From assembly GCF_003952465.1 (NCBI RefSeq), contig NZ_CP034448.1:1-64000 (forward strand): 64,000 nucleotides of DNA, given 5' to 3'. Positions 46,443 through 54,158 of this stretch are shown one piece after another. The notes under the pieces are model-generated. The model ran no database searches. It was given only the letters and a program-made list of their open reading frames with translations, and was not told where the DNA came from. Origin of the DNA: Mesorhizobium sp. M1B.F.Ca.ET.045.04.1.1. Lineage in GTDB: Bacteria; Pseudomonadota; Alphaproteobacteria; Rhizobiales; Rhizobiaceae. The position numbers were made by a program, and so were the translations under genes. Positions within the stretch are counted from its first letter, which is position 1; each line of letters begins with the position of its first letter.

Positions 46443-47204
46443 TCAGGCGGCCAGGCGGGCGATCCGCTGCAGCCGCTTCAGCGTGGCGTCGTCCTGGAGC
46501 GCCTGCTGGAACAGCGATATCTCATGGTCGATGCGGTCGCACAGTACGCCCGTATCGCCCTTGAGCAGACCGCGTGTCTGCAACAGCGCTGCAACCGGCT
46601 TCTTGGCGAGCTGCCTTGCCCGCGCCAAGGCCGTCTCCTCGGCGCTGCCTTCCACGATCTCGCCGACCAGGCCGAGCGCCTTGGCGTCGTCGACGCCGAG
46701 TGTGTCGCCCAGGCAGAAGAAGCGGAAGGCACCGGCATAGCCGAGCTTCTGGGGCGCCAGGATGCTGGTCGCCGCGTCCGGCACGAGGCCGAAATCGACG
46801 AACGGCACCCTGAAGGTGCTCCCCCTCGAGGCAATCACCATGTCGCAGTGGAACAGGATCGTGCAGCCGACACCGACTGCGTCCCCGTCCACGCAGGCTA
46901 GGACTGGCTTGGGGAAGGTCGCCAGCGTGCGGAACATGTCGGTGACGGCGGCGATCAGCTCTCGGTGCTTGGTGGCGTCGAGGAACTCCGAAAAGTCACC
47001 GCCGAGGCAGAAGCAGCCGGCAAGGCCGCGCAGCACGACCACGCGGACGTCGTCATTGACGGCGGCCTCGTGGAAGGTCCCGGCGAGGCTCGCATAGGCA
47101 TGCCTGTCCAGCACCGGTCGGCCGTCATGCGAGGATACGGTGACGACCAGCGTGTGGCCGTGCAGTTCCGGTTCGGGATGGAAGCTCATGACCGCCTCCA
47201 TCAC
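46443..47204 (-). CDS. Crotonase-family protein in the AHL synthase operon
   Basis: A 253-residue enoyl-CoA hydratase/isomerase-fold protein. The oxyanion-hole region is GCFCLGGDFSEF and the second peptide is ACVDGDAVGVGCTILFHCD. The two glutamates of classical hydratases are absent: the first site reads GVGCTIL and the second VPFVDFGLVPDAATSI, where an Asp takes the place of the isomerase-type Glu. The start overlaps the luxI stop by four bases; a second ATG at 47189 with GGAGG upstream is an alternative. Coupling to the AHL synthase suggests it acts on acyl-CoA used for the signal. Confidence 0.8.
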   Translation of the reverse strand: MMEAVMSFHPEPELHGHTLVVTVSSHDGRPVLDRHAYASLAGTFHEAAVNDDVRVVVLRGLAGCFCLGGDFSEFLDATKHRELIAAVTDMFRTLATFPKPVLACVDGDAVGVGCTILFHCDMVIASRGSTFRVPFVDFGLVPDAATSILAPQKLGYAGAFRFFCLGDTLGVDDAKALGLVGEIVEGSAEETALARARQLAKKPVAALLQTRGLLKGDTGVLCDRIDHEISLFQQALQDDATLKRLQRIARLAA

Positions 47205-47839
47205 GAAGCCTGCCTCAGGCCGAGCTGTCCGGGATAACCCCGGTTGAGCACCGGCAGGAAGTGGCTACGGCGCTGGCGCACCACCTCAAGCGTATGCTCG
47301 GTGAAGGTGAGCAGCGTCGCCACGACCTGCTGGTTGCCATAGGTGCGCTGGTAGCCGAGCGGCGTCGCCAGGAAGTGGAGCTGCAGCGCCCGCAGCACCC
47401 ACATCGGTTCGAACTCGATGATGACCTGGTTGACGTCGCGCTTGAGACCCCATTCGACGAAGCCGGCGATCAACTCGGTGCCGACCGTCGAAACGCCACG
47501 CTTGCCGTCGCGAAAGCCCGGCGCCACCGCATAGCGGGTAAGCTCCCAAACATGCGGCCCCGACGGAGGCGTCCCTTCGTAGAGATCCGACAGGACGTCG
47601 GTCAGAAGGTGCGCCCGCGTCGTCGGCAGCATGCGCTGATAGCCGGCGAGCTCGCCGTTGCGGATGACGAGGTGATGTTCGGCCTCGTCATGGTCGAACT
47701 GATCGATCTCGAGCCCATCCGGGCGATCGAGATCGGCCCATCCCATCTCCTCGACGAAGATCTTGTAGCGCAGGCGATGGACAGCTTCCCAAAGGTCGGG
47801 GCGTTCCATCAATTCCTGAGTGGTGAGGGAAAAAAGCAT
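47201..47839 (-). CDS. Acyl-homoserine-lactone synthase (LuxI family)
   Basis: A 212-residue synthase with the invariant LuxI residues: R24 and F28 (HRLRYKIFVEEMGW), W34, D46 and D49 (EIDQFDHDEAEHH), R69 (YQRMLP), E99 and R102 (VWELTRYAV). ATG 47839 has AGGAG seven bases upstream and is the family start. It should make an N-acyl-homoserine lactone from SAM and an acyl-ACP or acyl-CoA; the chain is unknown. It is followed by the crotonase gene with a four-base overlap and preceded by luxR on the same strand. Confidence 0.93.
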   Translation of the reverse strand: MLFSLTTQELMERPDLWEAVHRLRYKIFVEEMGWADLDRPDGLEIDQFDHDEAEHHLVIRNGELAGYQRMLPTTRAHLLTDVLSDLYEGTPPSGPHVWELTRYAVAPGFRDGKRGVSTVGTELIAGFVEWGLKRDVNQVIIEFEPMWVLRALQLHFLATPLGYQRTYGNQQVVATLLTFTEHTLEVVRQRRSHFLPVLNRGYPGQLGLRQAS

Positions 47840-48022
47840 TAGCCGTCTCCTGGGCTTAAGAGGAAGATACGGCCGGGCTTTCCCGAAAATATTACGCGAT
47901 CGCGTAGGCAAGAATTTCTAGGTCGGCACCGACCGACCTCACTAATATAGCCGCGCCTAATCGCCTCTGCGACTGCCTGCACGCAGTTGACGGCGTCCAG
48001 TTTGCTTTGGCGTTAAGAAAGT
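47838..48022 (-). repeat. Duplicated block, copy next to luxI (luxI promoter plus luxR 3' remnant)
   Basis: Similar along its length to 48023-48205. Part 47935-48020 is a decayed copy of the last 28 codons of luxR: on the minus strand it still reads VQAVAEAIRRGYIS, but one base is lost upstream so the frame is broken, and no stop follows. Part 47838-47934 is the luxI leader and promoter region. Confidence 0.88.
47893..47906. promoter_or_regulatory. Candidate lux box upstream of luxI
   Basis: TACGCGATCGCGTA is a perfect 14-bp palindrome 54 bases before the luxI start. The corresponding place in the other copy, TATGCGAATGCGTA near 48072, is degenerate. Position and dyad symmetry suit a LuxR-AHL operator, though lux boxes are typically 18-20 bp, so this could be the core. 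Confidence 0.55.
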
Positions 48023-48205
48023 ATTAGCCCTTTCTTAAGAGGAGGACACAGTCGGCTTTTGTCTAAAATATTATGCGAATGCGTAGGCGGCAATTTCTGG
48101 GCCGTCACCGGCCTAGCTAATATAGCCGCGCCTAATCGCCTCGGCGACTGCTTGCACGCGGTTGGCGGCGCCCAGTTTGCTCTTGGCGTTGAGAAGGTGT
48201 TTCTC
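48023..48205 (-). repeat. Duplicated block, copy next to luxR
   Basis: Contains the true 3' end of luxR (48113-48205) and the 90 bases after it. At the end facing luxI, CTTAAGAAAGGGCTAATAC corresponds to the luxI ribosome-binding site and start in the other copy, but the ATG is ATA here and the Shine-Dalgarno is weaker. It therefore marks the old junction with luxI. Confidence 0.85.
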
Positions 48206-48844
48206 GGAGGTGTGCTCCGAGATGCCGAGAATCTGCGAAATCTCCCACTCGGACTTGCCGACGGCCGCCCATTGCAGGCATTCGCGCTCACGCGGCGTCA
48301 ATTCTATGTGATCGATGACCTTGCCGGCCATGGTGTGAAGCTGCATGGCGCGGCCGATGGCGTAGGTGGACGCCAGCGAAACCATCCCGAACTCGGCCTC
48401 CGACAACTCGACGGACTCGCCGCCCAGCGAGACCATGACGACCTGGCCGTCGAGCGTGACCAGCGGGAAGGCGAGGCCGTCGCGGAGCTTGAACTCGCGG
48501 GCATCGCCCATGACCTCGTCGCTGCTCTTGTCGATGACGATGGCCTGCGAGGCTTCCCGCCACTGGAAGGGGGCCTGCAATTGCTTCATGTGGCTGACAA
48601 CCGGATCATGGTCGACGTAATTGCGCGCCACGTAGCGCTCCAGCCACTCGCCCGGCCAGTCGCAGAGCAGGACATGGTCCTTCTGCCGGCCGCGCGGGGT
48701 GCCGGGCTGCGGCACGGTTCCAGCCATCAGCGCCGTCAGGCCGAAATTCGAGGTGACGCTGAGCAGGCGCTCGCACACCGCCGCCGCCGTGCTGGCGTGC
48801 TGCAGTTGGTCTATGTATTCCAGAGTTCTATCGAACATGCTCAT
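48113..48844 (-). CDS. LuxR-family AHL-dependent regulator
   Basis: A 243-residue quorum-sensing regulator. The autoinducer-binding residues are present with TraR spacing: W67, Y71, D80, P81 and W95 (in EWLERYVARNYVDHDPVV and FQWRE). The C-terminal HTH is LTPRERECLQWAAVGKSEWEISQILGISEHTSEKHLLNAKSKLGA. ATG 48844 (MSMFDRTLEYIDQLQ) fits; an in-frame ATG at 48904 adds 20 residues. The same-strand order luxR, luxI, crotonase suggests it activates the luxI operon through the promoter at 47840-47935. A part of its 3' end is duplicated downstream. Confidence 0.93.
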   Translation of the reverse strand: MSMFDRTLEYIDQLQHASTAAAVCERLLSVTSNFGLTALMAGTVPQPGTPRGRQKDHVLLCDWPGEWLERYVARNYVDHDPVVSHMKQLQAPFQWREASQAIVIDKSSDEVMGDAREFKLRDGLAFPLVTLDGQVVMVSLGGESVELSEAEFGMVSLASTYAIGRAMQLHTMAGKVIDHIELTPRERECLQWAAVGKSEWEISQILGISEHTSEKHLLNAKSKLGAANRVQAVAEAIRRGYIS

Positions 48845-49071
48845 CGCAACATCTACCCCATGTTGCTTTCTGCTTTCATCATCGAAGATAGATGCCCGAA
48901 CCACCCTTCGCCATCAACCCCCGGGCTGCAAGCTCCCTCGTCGCGCCGGTGATCTCCCCCGTTGCCGGCGCGCGCTGCCACTTGCAAACATGCTAAACCA
49001 TACGCCGAATTCCCGAGTTTGAAATCAAAAACAATTGTGCCCGCTCTGTTTTCATACGAAAAGCCAAGAAC

Positions 49072-49944
49072 ATGACTGGGCGGAGCCTTATCGTGACTTT
49101 CCGGTGGATATTTCTGATCCTGCTGTCGGCGCTGATCGGGGCGCTGCCGTTTGCCGGCGCGACTCAGGCCGCAGAGCCGCAGGTTCCGGTGCTGTGGGAT
49201 GCCAAGGAGCGGCTGCCCAAGCCCGATCTTTCGGCGCTGCCACGGTTGCGATTCCTCACCACCACCGATTTTCCACCCTTCAATTTCCTCGACGGCTCAG
49301 GCCGGTTGTCGGGTTTCCACATCGACTTGGCCAGGGCGATCTGCGCGGAACTCGGCATCGTCGAGAAATGCCAGATCCAGGCCTTGCCGTGGAACGAGCT
49401 CGACGCCGCGTTGCAGAAGGGGGAAGGCGAGGCGATCATCGCCGGCATCGCGGCAACGCCGGAAAGCCGCGAGAAATACGCCTTCTCACGTTCCTACCTG
49501 CAGTTCCCGGCGCGCTTCATCATGCCGAAGGCCAAGGCCTTCGCCGAGCCGATCCTCGACAAGCTGCGCAGCAAGCGGGTCGGCGTCATTGCCGGCTCGG
49601 CGCATGAGAAGATGCTGCGCGACTATTTCGGCACCGTTCAGGTGGTGCCCTTCGACAAGCCTGAGGCCCTCTATGCCGACCTCAAGGCCGGCAAGATCGA
49701 TGCCGCCTTCGGCGACGGCATGCGGTTTTCGTTTTGGCTTGGCGGTTCCGACGCCGCCGGCTGCTGCCGCTTCGCCGGCGGCCCGTATCTGGCACCGGAA
49801 TATCTGGGCTCGGGCATGGCGATCGCCACCAGGGCCGGCGATCCGGCGCTGGCGGCCGCCTTCGACTACGCGCTGCAGGAAATCTCGATCAAGGGAACCT
49901 TCGCCGAGTTCTACCTGCGCTATTTCCCGGTGAGCTTCTTCTGA
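49072..49944 (+). CDS. Periplasmic amino-acid-type substrate-binding protein (orphan)
   Basis: A 290-residue family 3 solute-binding protein. A signal peptide (about residues 1-34, FRWIFLILLSALIGALPFAG) is followed by LRFLTTTDFPPFNFLDGSGR, the canonical first ligand loop with SGFHIDLARAI, and EGEAIIAGIAATPESREKYAFS. A lone gene without permease or ATPase beside it, so it may share a transporter encoded elsewhere or act as a sensor. Divergent from luxR with about 230 bases between; no clear promoter was identified there. Confidence 0.85.
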   Translation: MTGRSLIVTFRWIFLILLSALIGALPFAGATQAAEPQVPVLWDAKERLPKPDLSALPRLRFLTTTDFPPFNFLDGSGRLSGFHIDLARAICAELGIVEKCQIQALPWNELDAALQKGEGEAIIAGIAATPESREKYAFSRSYLQFPARFIMPKAKAFAEPILDKLRSKRVGVIAGSAHEKMLRDYFGTVQVVPFDKPEALYADLKAGKIDAAFGDGMRFSFWLGGSDAAGCCRFAGGPYLAPEYLGSGMAIATRAGDPALAAAFDYALQEISIKGTFAEFYLRYFPVSFF

Positions 49945-49961
49945 TAGCAAAGCCGCGGCCC

Positions 49962-50139
49962 AGGGTCTGTTGAGATTCAGGTCAGGACGAGTCGAGAATG
50001 GTGGTTTCCGAGAACCGGCCTACGCCGGCCGTAGCCTTCATAGAGCGGAGACCCTTATGAGGGCTTCGGCCGGCGAAGGCCGGAAGCGCAGGAAGCCGCC
50101 ATTCGCAGGCCGGCCCTCACCTGAATCTCAAAAGACCCT
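49962..50139. repeat. 178-bp element with inverted ends (family D)
   Basis: AGGGTCT-GTT-GAGATTCAGGT at the left end is inverted at the right as ACCTGAATCTC-AAA-AGACCCT. Inner boxes are also inverted: GAATGGTGGTTTCC against GGAAGCCGCCATTC, and CCGGCCT against AGGCCGG. No open frame. It looks like a miniature mobile element. Its right end lies at the TerB stop. Confidence 0.8.
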
Positions 50140-50548
50140 AAGTCAGCGTGCGCAGGCGCGCCTTGGCGGCGCGAGCGATCGCGGCGACGGTCAGCGTGTC
50201 GAGATCGAGCTTGAGGCGGATGAGCTGCAGCACCCGCACCTCCTCCATGCGCATTTCGAGATCAACGGCGGCGACTTCGAAGGCGGCGGCATAGGCGGTG
50301 TCGCGCAACCGCTCGGGCAGCGCTTCCGCGGCGCCCGCGAGCACGCCTTCCAGTCCGTCCTTCTCTTGCAGTGCCTTTTGGCACTCTTGCGCGACCGCGA
50401 CCAGCTTGTCCTGGTTGAAGTCAACGAACACCGGCCACGAGCGGACGACGTCGCCGATCCGCGCCAGCTCGACATCGGTCATGTCGCGGTCGGAAGCCGA
50501 GGTGATGACCATCAGATGGATCAGGGCTTCGTGTGGCGTCAAAGGCAT
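50138..50548 (-). CDS. TerB-family protein
   Basis: A 136-residue all-helical TerB/DjlA-like domain protein: MPLTPHEALIHLMVITSASD starts the domain, DRDMTDVELARIGDVVRSWP follows, and AAFEVAAVDLEMRMEEVRVL is in the second half with the acidic residues proposed for metal binding. Named for tellurite resistance, but solitary TerB proteins have unknown roles. AAGGAG lies seven bases before the ATG. Its stop codon coincides with the end of a 178-bp repeat element, so the native C-terminus could have been trimmed or replaced. Confidence 0.85.
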   Translation of the reverse strand: MPLTPHEALIHLMVITSASDRDMTDVELARIGDVVRSWPVFVDFNQDKLVAVAQECQKALQEKDGLEGVLAGAAEALPERLRDTAYAAAFEVAAVDLEMRMEEVRVLQLIRLKLDLDTLTVAAIARAAKARLRTLT

Positions 50549-50622
50549 TCAAAACTCCTTGATAGCATCGCCCCAACGTAAGAACGCCATTGTGGCACCG
50601 CAAGGAAAACCGCCGCAAATCG

Positions 50623-50651
50623 TTGACGCTCCGGCCAGTCGCGCCTAGAGA
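50623..50651 (+). promoter_or_regulatory. Candidate sigma-70 promoter for lysS
   Basis: TTGACG (50623-50628) and TAGAGA (50646-50651) with a 17-base spacer. The start would be about 48 bases before the lysS ATG. The match is moderate. Confidence 0.45.
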
Positions 50652-50705
50652 CCGGTTGAAAAATCTTACCCGCGGCGAAAGCCGGCACGTGACTGGAACT
50701 TTGAC

Positions 50706-52355
50706 ATGACGGGATCAAACATCATCGATCTCAATCCCGAGATGCTTGCGGCGGCCGCCGAGAGCAAGGCGTGGCCGTTCGAGGAAGCCAAGAAGATCAT
50801 TGCCCGCTACAAGGACAAGGATTTTCCCGAGACCGTGCTGTTCGAAACCGGCTACGGCCCGTCCGGCCTGCCGCACATCGGCACCTTCGGCGAGGTGGCG
50901 CGCACCACCATGGTGCGGCACGCCTTCCGGGTGCTGACCGCGGACAAGGTCAAGACCAAGCTTATCTGCTTTTCCGACGACATGGACGGCATGCGCAACA
51001 TTCCCGACAATGTGCCGGATCGCGCAGCGCTGGAGCCTTATCTGCACAAGCCGCTCACGGCGGTGCCCAATCCCTTTGGCGGCGACTATGCGAGCTTCGC
51101 CGACCACAACAACGCGATGCTCTGCCGCTTCCTCGACACGTTCGGCTTCGACTACGTGTTCGCCAGCGCGACGAAGTACTACAAGGAAGGCCGCTTCGAC
51201 GAGGTGCTGCTGCGCGCCGCCGAGCGCTATGACGAGATCATGGCGGTGATGCTGCCGACACTCGGGCCGGAGCGCCAGGCGACCTACAGCCCGTTCCTGC
51301 CGATCTCGCCAAAAAGCGGCCGCGTGCTCTACGTGCCGATGATAAATGTCGACTCCAAGGCCGGCACCATCACCTTCGACGACGAAGGCACCGAGACCAC
51401 GCTGCCGGTCACCGGCGGCAAGGTGAAGCTGCAGTGGAAGCCGGATTTCGGCATGCGCTGGGCAGCGCTCGGCGTCGATTTCGAGATGTTCGGCAAGGAC
51501 CACCAGACCAACGCGGCGATCTACGACCGCATCTGCAACATCCTCGGCGGCCGCGCGCCGGAGCATTTCGTCTACGAGCTGTTCCTCGACGAGACCGGCC
51601 AGAAGATCTCGAAGTCGAAGGGCAACGGCCTCACCATCGACGAGTGGCTGACCTATGCGCCGACCGAGAGCCTCGGCCTCTACATGTACCAGCGGCCGCG
51701 GCAGGCCAAGAAGCTTTACTTCGACGTCATCCCGAAGGCGGTCGACGAATATTATGCCTTCCTCTCCGCCTATCCGCGGCAGGACTGGAAAGAGCGGCTC
51801 GGCAACCCCGTCTGGCACATGCATGACGGCAATCCGCCGCCCATCGACCTGCCGGTGCCGTTCGCGCTGCTGCTCAACCTGGTCAGCGCTTCCAACGCGC
51901 ATGACAAGGCGGTGCTGTGGGGCTTCATCTCGCGGCACGCGCCGGGCGTGACGCCGAAGACGCATCCGGAGCTCGACCGGTTGACCGGCTATGCGATCCG
52001 CTATTTCGACGACTTCGTGAAGCCGACCAAGGTTTATCGCGCACCCGACGCGGTGGAACGGGAGGCGCTGGCGAAGCTCTCGGAAGCGCTCGGCGCCCTG
52101 CCGCAAGGCGCCGACGGCGAGGCGATCCAGAACGCTGCGCTCAACGTCGCGCGGCGGATCGAGCGCTATCAGGACCATTCCAAGCAGAGCCCGGAAGGCG
52201 GCCCCGGCGTGTCGGTCGCCTTCTTCCAGATGATCTACCAGGTGCTGATCGGGCAGGAGCGCGGGCCGCGCTTCGGCTCCTTCGCGGCGCTTTACGGCAT
52301 CACAGAGACGCGCGCGCTCATTGAGCGGGCGCTGGCTGGTCAGCTGGCGGCGTAA
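50706..52355 (+). CDS. lysS: Lysyl-tRNA synthetase, class I
   Basis: A 549-residue class I synthetase. HIGH-type signature PHIGTFGE (residues about 57-64), KMSKS-type KISKSKG (about 300), and a Rossmann core with [12 protein letters not shown]. Class I LysRS, common in archaea, is the usual form in alphaproteobacteria; the class II lysS/lysU type is unrelated. It charges tRNA-Lys. The 3' end overlaps the opposing nuclease-like gene by 38 bases. Confidence 0.96.
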   Translation: MTGSNIIDLNPEMLAAAAESKAWPFEEAKKIIARYKDKDFPETVLFETGYGPSGLPHIGTFGEVARTTMVRHAFRVLTADKVKTKLICFSDDMDGMRNIPDNVPDRAALEPYLHKPLTAVPNPFGGDYASFADHNNAMLCRFLDTFGFDYVFASATKYYKEGRFDEVLLRAAERYDEIMAVMLPTLGPERQATYSPFLPISPKSGRVLYVPMINVDSKAGTITFDDEGTETTLPVTGGKVKLQWKPDFGMRWAALGVDFEMFGKDHQTNAAIYDRICNILGGRAPEHFVYELFLDETGQKISKSKGNGLTIDEWLTYAPTESLGLYMYQRPRQAKKLYFDVIPKAVDEYYAFLSAYPRQDWKERLGNPVWHMHDGNPPPIDLPVPFALLLNLVSASNAHDKAVLWGFISRHAPGVTPKTHPELDRLTGYAIRYFDDFVKPTKVYRAPDAVEREALAKLSEALGALPQGADGEAIQNAALNVARRIERYQDHSKQSPEGGPGVSVAFFQMIYQVLIGQERGPRFGSFAALYGITETRALIERALAGQLAA

Positions 52356-53244
52356 CCGCGCCGTCGTCCGCCGGCAGGATAGAGGTCGGCGCGGCGGGCG
52401 CCGGGCCAGTGGCGGCCGGCAATGCCGGCAGGCCGCCAAGACTTGGCCCCGCGCCGAAGATGCCTTTCTTGGCCGCGCGCGCCTTGTCGCCCGCCTCGGC
52501 ATAGGGGCTGCCTTGCGCAGCGCGCGCCCAGCCGTTTTCCATCAGCCACTCGCCGATATCCTTGTTGCCGACGCGGCATTCGGCCGAAATGGTATCGCGG
52601 CTGCCCTCCGGCGGCACGGTGCAGACCACGGTGCGCCCGCGCAGGAAGGCGCGGAACGCTGTTCTGGCGCGCGCGCCGCAAGCCCAGGACTTGCCGTCGT
52701 CGCTGCAGGTTTCGTCCGCTTTGACGACGTCAATGCCGGTGATGGCGACAGTGTAGCCTTTTGCCTCGATGAGGCCGGCGGCGGTGGCAACCGGCTGGAA
52801 CAGCTTGGTGCCATTCCAGTCGTCCGGCATTTTCAGCTTGGGCGGCTTGGGCGGACCGGCCAGCGCCAGATCGCTGAGCGGCGCCCGCGGCTCGACCCGT
52901 TCGAGCGTCTCGTCAAGCATTTCGGGCGGCGCCACCACCTCGGGATCGATCGCCCGCGAATGGGCGGCCGCCGGCTTGGGCGGCTGCGGAGCAGCCGGCG
53001 CCGGAATGGCCGAGGTCGCCGGTTCTTCGGGCGCCGCGTCGGCGCCTTGCCCCGGAATCATAACGGCGGCCGGGTCGATCTGGTCGACCGCAACGACGCT
53101 TTCGCTGCCTTTCAGCGAGCGGCCTCCGGCAACGACCAGCGCCGCCATTGCCGGAACCGCCAGACCCGCGAGGGCAAGATGGAGGACCCGCACCGGCCCG
53201 GACCTACTGGCTTGCCCAGACGATGCGCGCCACCCATTCGACAT
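52318..53244 (-). CDS. Thermonuclease (SNase)-fold membrane-anchored protein
   Basis: A 308-residue protein. An N-terminal helix ([21 protein letters not shown]) anchors it to the membrane. Residues about 45-150 are Pro/Ala-rich and disordered; residues about 150-270 are an SNase-like domain ([53 protein letters not shown]); the rest is Pro/Ala-rich. It has the arginine and surrounding scaffold of the family, but the full catalytic set of staphylococcal nuclease is not clear, so activity is uncertain. Overlaps the S24 gene by 41 bases and lysS by 38. Confidence 0.78.
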   Translation of the reverse strand: MSNGWRASSGQASRSGPVRVLHLALAGLAVPAMAALVVAGGRSLKGSESVVAVDQIDPAAVMIPGQGADAAPEEPATSAIPAPAAPQPPKPAAAHSRAIDPEVVAPPEMLDETLERVEPRAPLSDLALAGPPKPPKLKMPDDWNGTKLFQPVATAAGLIEAKGYTVAITGIDVVKADETCSDDGKSWACGARARTAFRAFLRGRTVVCTVPPEGSRDTISAECRVGNKDIGEWLMENGWARAAQGSPYAEAGDKARAAKKGIFGAGPSLGGLPALPAATGPAPAAPTSILPADDGAVTPPADQPAPAQ

Positions 53245-53845
53245 CGCGCATCGGGATGTCGCGGTCCGGGTGAGCGGGATTGAGCGAGACCAGCACGATA
53301 GACTTGGCGGTCTGCCGCTCGAGCACCTTGGCCATGACCTCGCCGGCGGCGGTCTTGACGACGACGCGGTCGCCCTTGCGCGTCGGCGCGCCTGGTTCGA
53401 CGATCAGCACGTCGCCATTGCGGTAGAGCGGCAGCATGGAATCGCCCTGGACCTTCAGCGCATAGGAGGTTTCCGCCGCCCGCGCCGGGAGCTCCACCAG
53501 ATCCCAGCCCTGCCCCGAGGGATAGCCGGCATCGTCGAAGAAGCCGCCGGCGCCGGCCTGGGCGAAGCCGAGCAACGGCACGGCCATGCGCGACTGCGGC
53601 GCGGCAGGGCTTGCGCGACCTTCGACCAGCACGGTGAATTCCTCCAGCGAGGCGCCGGTGGCTTCGATGATCTTGGCCAGCGATTCGGTCGAAGGCCAGC
53701 GCGGTCGGCCGTCGGAGGACAGGCGCTTCGACTTGTTGAAAGCGGTCGAATCGAGACCCGCGCGCCTGGCGAGACCGGAAGCCGAGAGCGAATAGCGCTC
53801 GGCGAGAGCGTCGATTGCGGCCCAGACGCGATCGTGTGAGAGCAA
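53204..53845 (-). CDS. S24-family LexA-like repressor with XRE-type HTH
   Basis: A 213-residue protein. The N-terminal HTH (residues about 8-66) reads WAAIDALAERYSLSASGLARRAGL and includes SLAKIIEATGASLEEF. The S24 domain follows with catalytic S136 in QGDSMLPLYRNGD and K164 in RVVVKTAAGE; a candidate self-cleavage Ala-Gly bond sits in FAQAGAG near 98. A C1/LexA-type repressor that would be inactivated by self-cleavage. TTG at 53845 has GAAGGAG eight bases upstream. It overlaps the nuclease-like gene, suggesting co-transcription. Not surrounded by prophage genes. Confidence 0.86.
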   Translation of the reverse strand: MLSHDRVWAAIDALAERYSLSASGLARRAGLDSTAFNKSKRLSSDGRPRWPSTESLAKIIEATGASLEEFTVLVEGRASPAAPQSRMAVPLLGFAQAGAGGFFDDAGYPSGQGWDLVELPARAAETSYALKVQGDSMLPLYRNGDVLIVEPGAPTRKGDRVVVKTAAGEVMAKVLERQTAKSIVLVSLNPAHPDRDIPMRDVEWVARIVWASQ

Positions 53846-54158
53846 GTCCGCTCTCCTTCGAAAACAGGAAAAAATGCCTCAACGTTGTCTAGCGCGCGGC
53901 CATGTGATTGTCCACCGGCGCAAACCGCAGATTGAAGAGAAAGTCGTCCGCTCCCGCAGGATTGATCAGGCTCGATCCTACAGGGACCGGTATCAGCCGA
54001 TTGACCCCGGCCTTGGACTGACCCTATGCTCCGCCCCGCGGTGCAAGCCGCGTCCGGGTCCGCGGAAAGGGTTGAACCCACTTGCCACTATGAGTTGACG
54101 ACCAAACCTTTGTGCAGCCGATTTGCGGACCTTCGGCGATGAACGCACGGAGGTTTCC
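53846..54158. other. Divergent intergenic region between S24 and ankyrin genes
   Basis: 313 bp with no supported gene. The S24-side leader contains the 8-bp palindrome CAACGTTG at 53880-53887, a possible autoregulatory operator. On the ankyrin side the ribosome-binding site is GGAGG at 54149-54153. No repeat or convincing promoter pair is seen. Confidence 0.4.

Noticed and set aside
46443..48844. Symbiosis-island traR/traI conjugation control locus
   Set aside because: No transfer, relaxase or integrase genes nearby; the third gene is a crotonase and the neighbours are core genes.
50715..52502. 595-codon minus-strand frame antisense to lysS
   Set aside because: lysS has both class I signatures; the antisense frame is low-complexity Arg/Ala/Val.
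53204..53845. Prophage repressor indicating a prophage
   Set aside because: The S24 protein is repressor-like, but no phage structural, replication or integrase genes are present.
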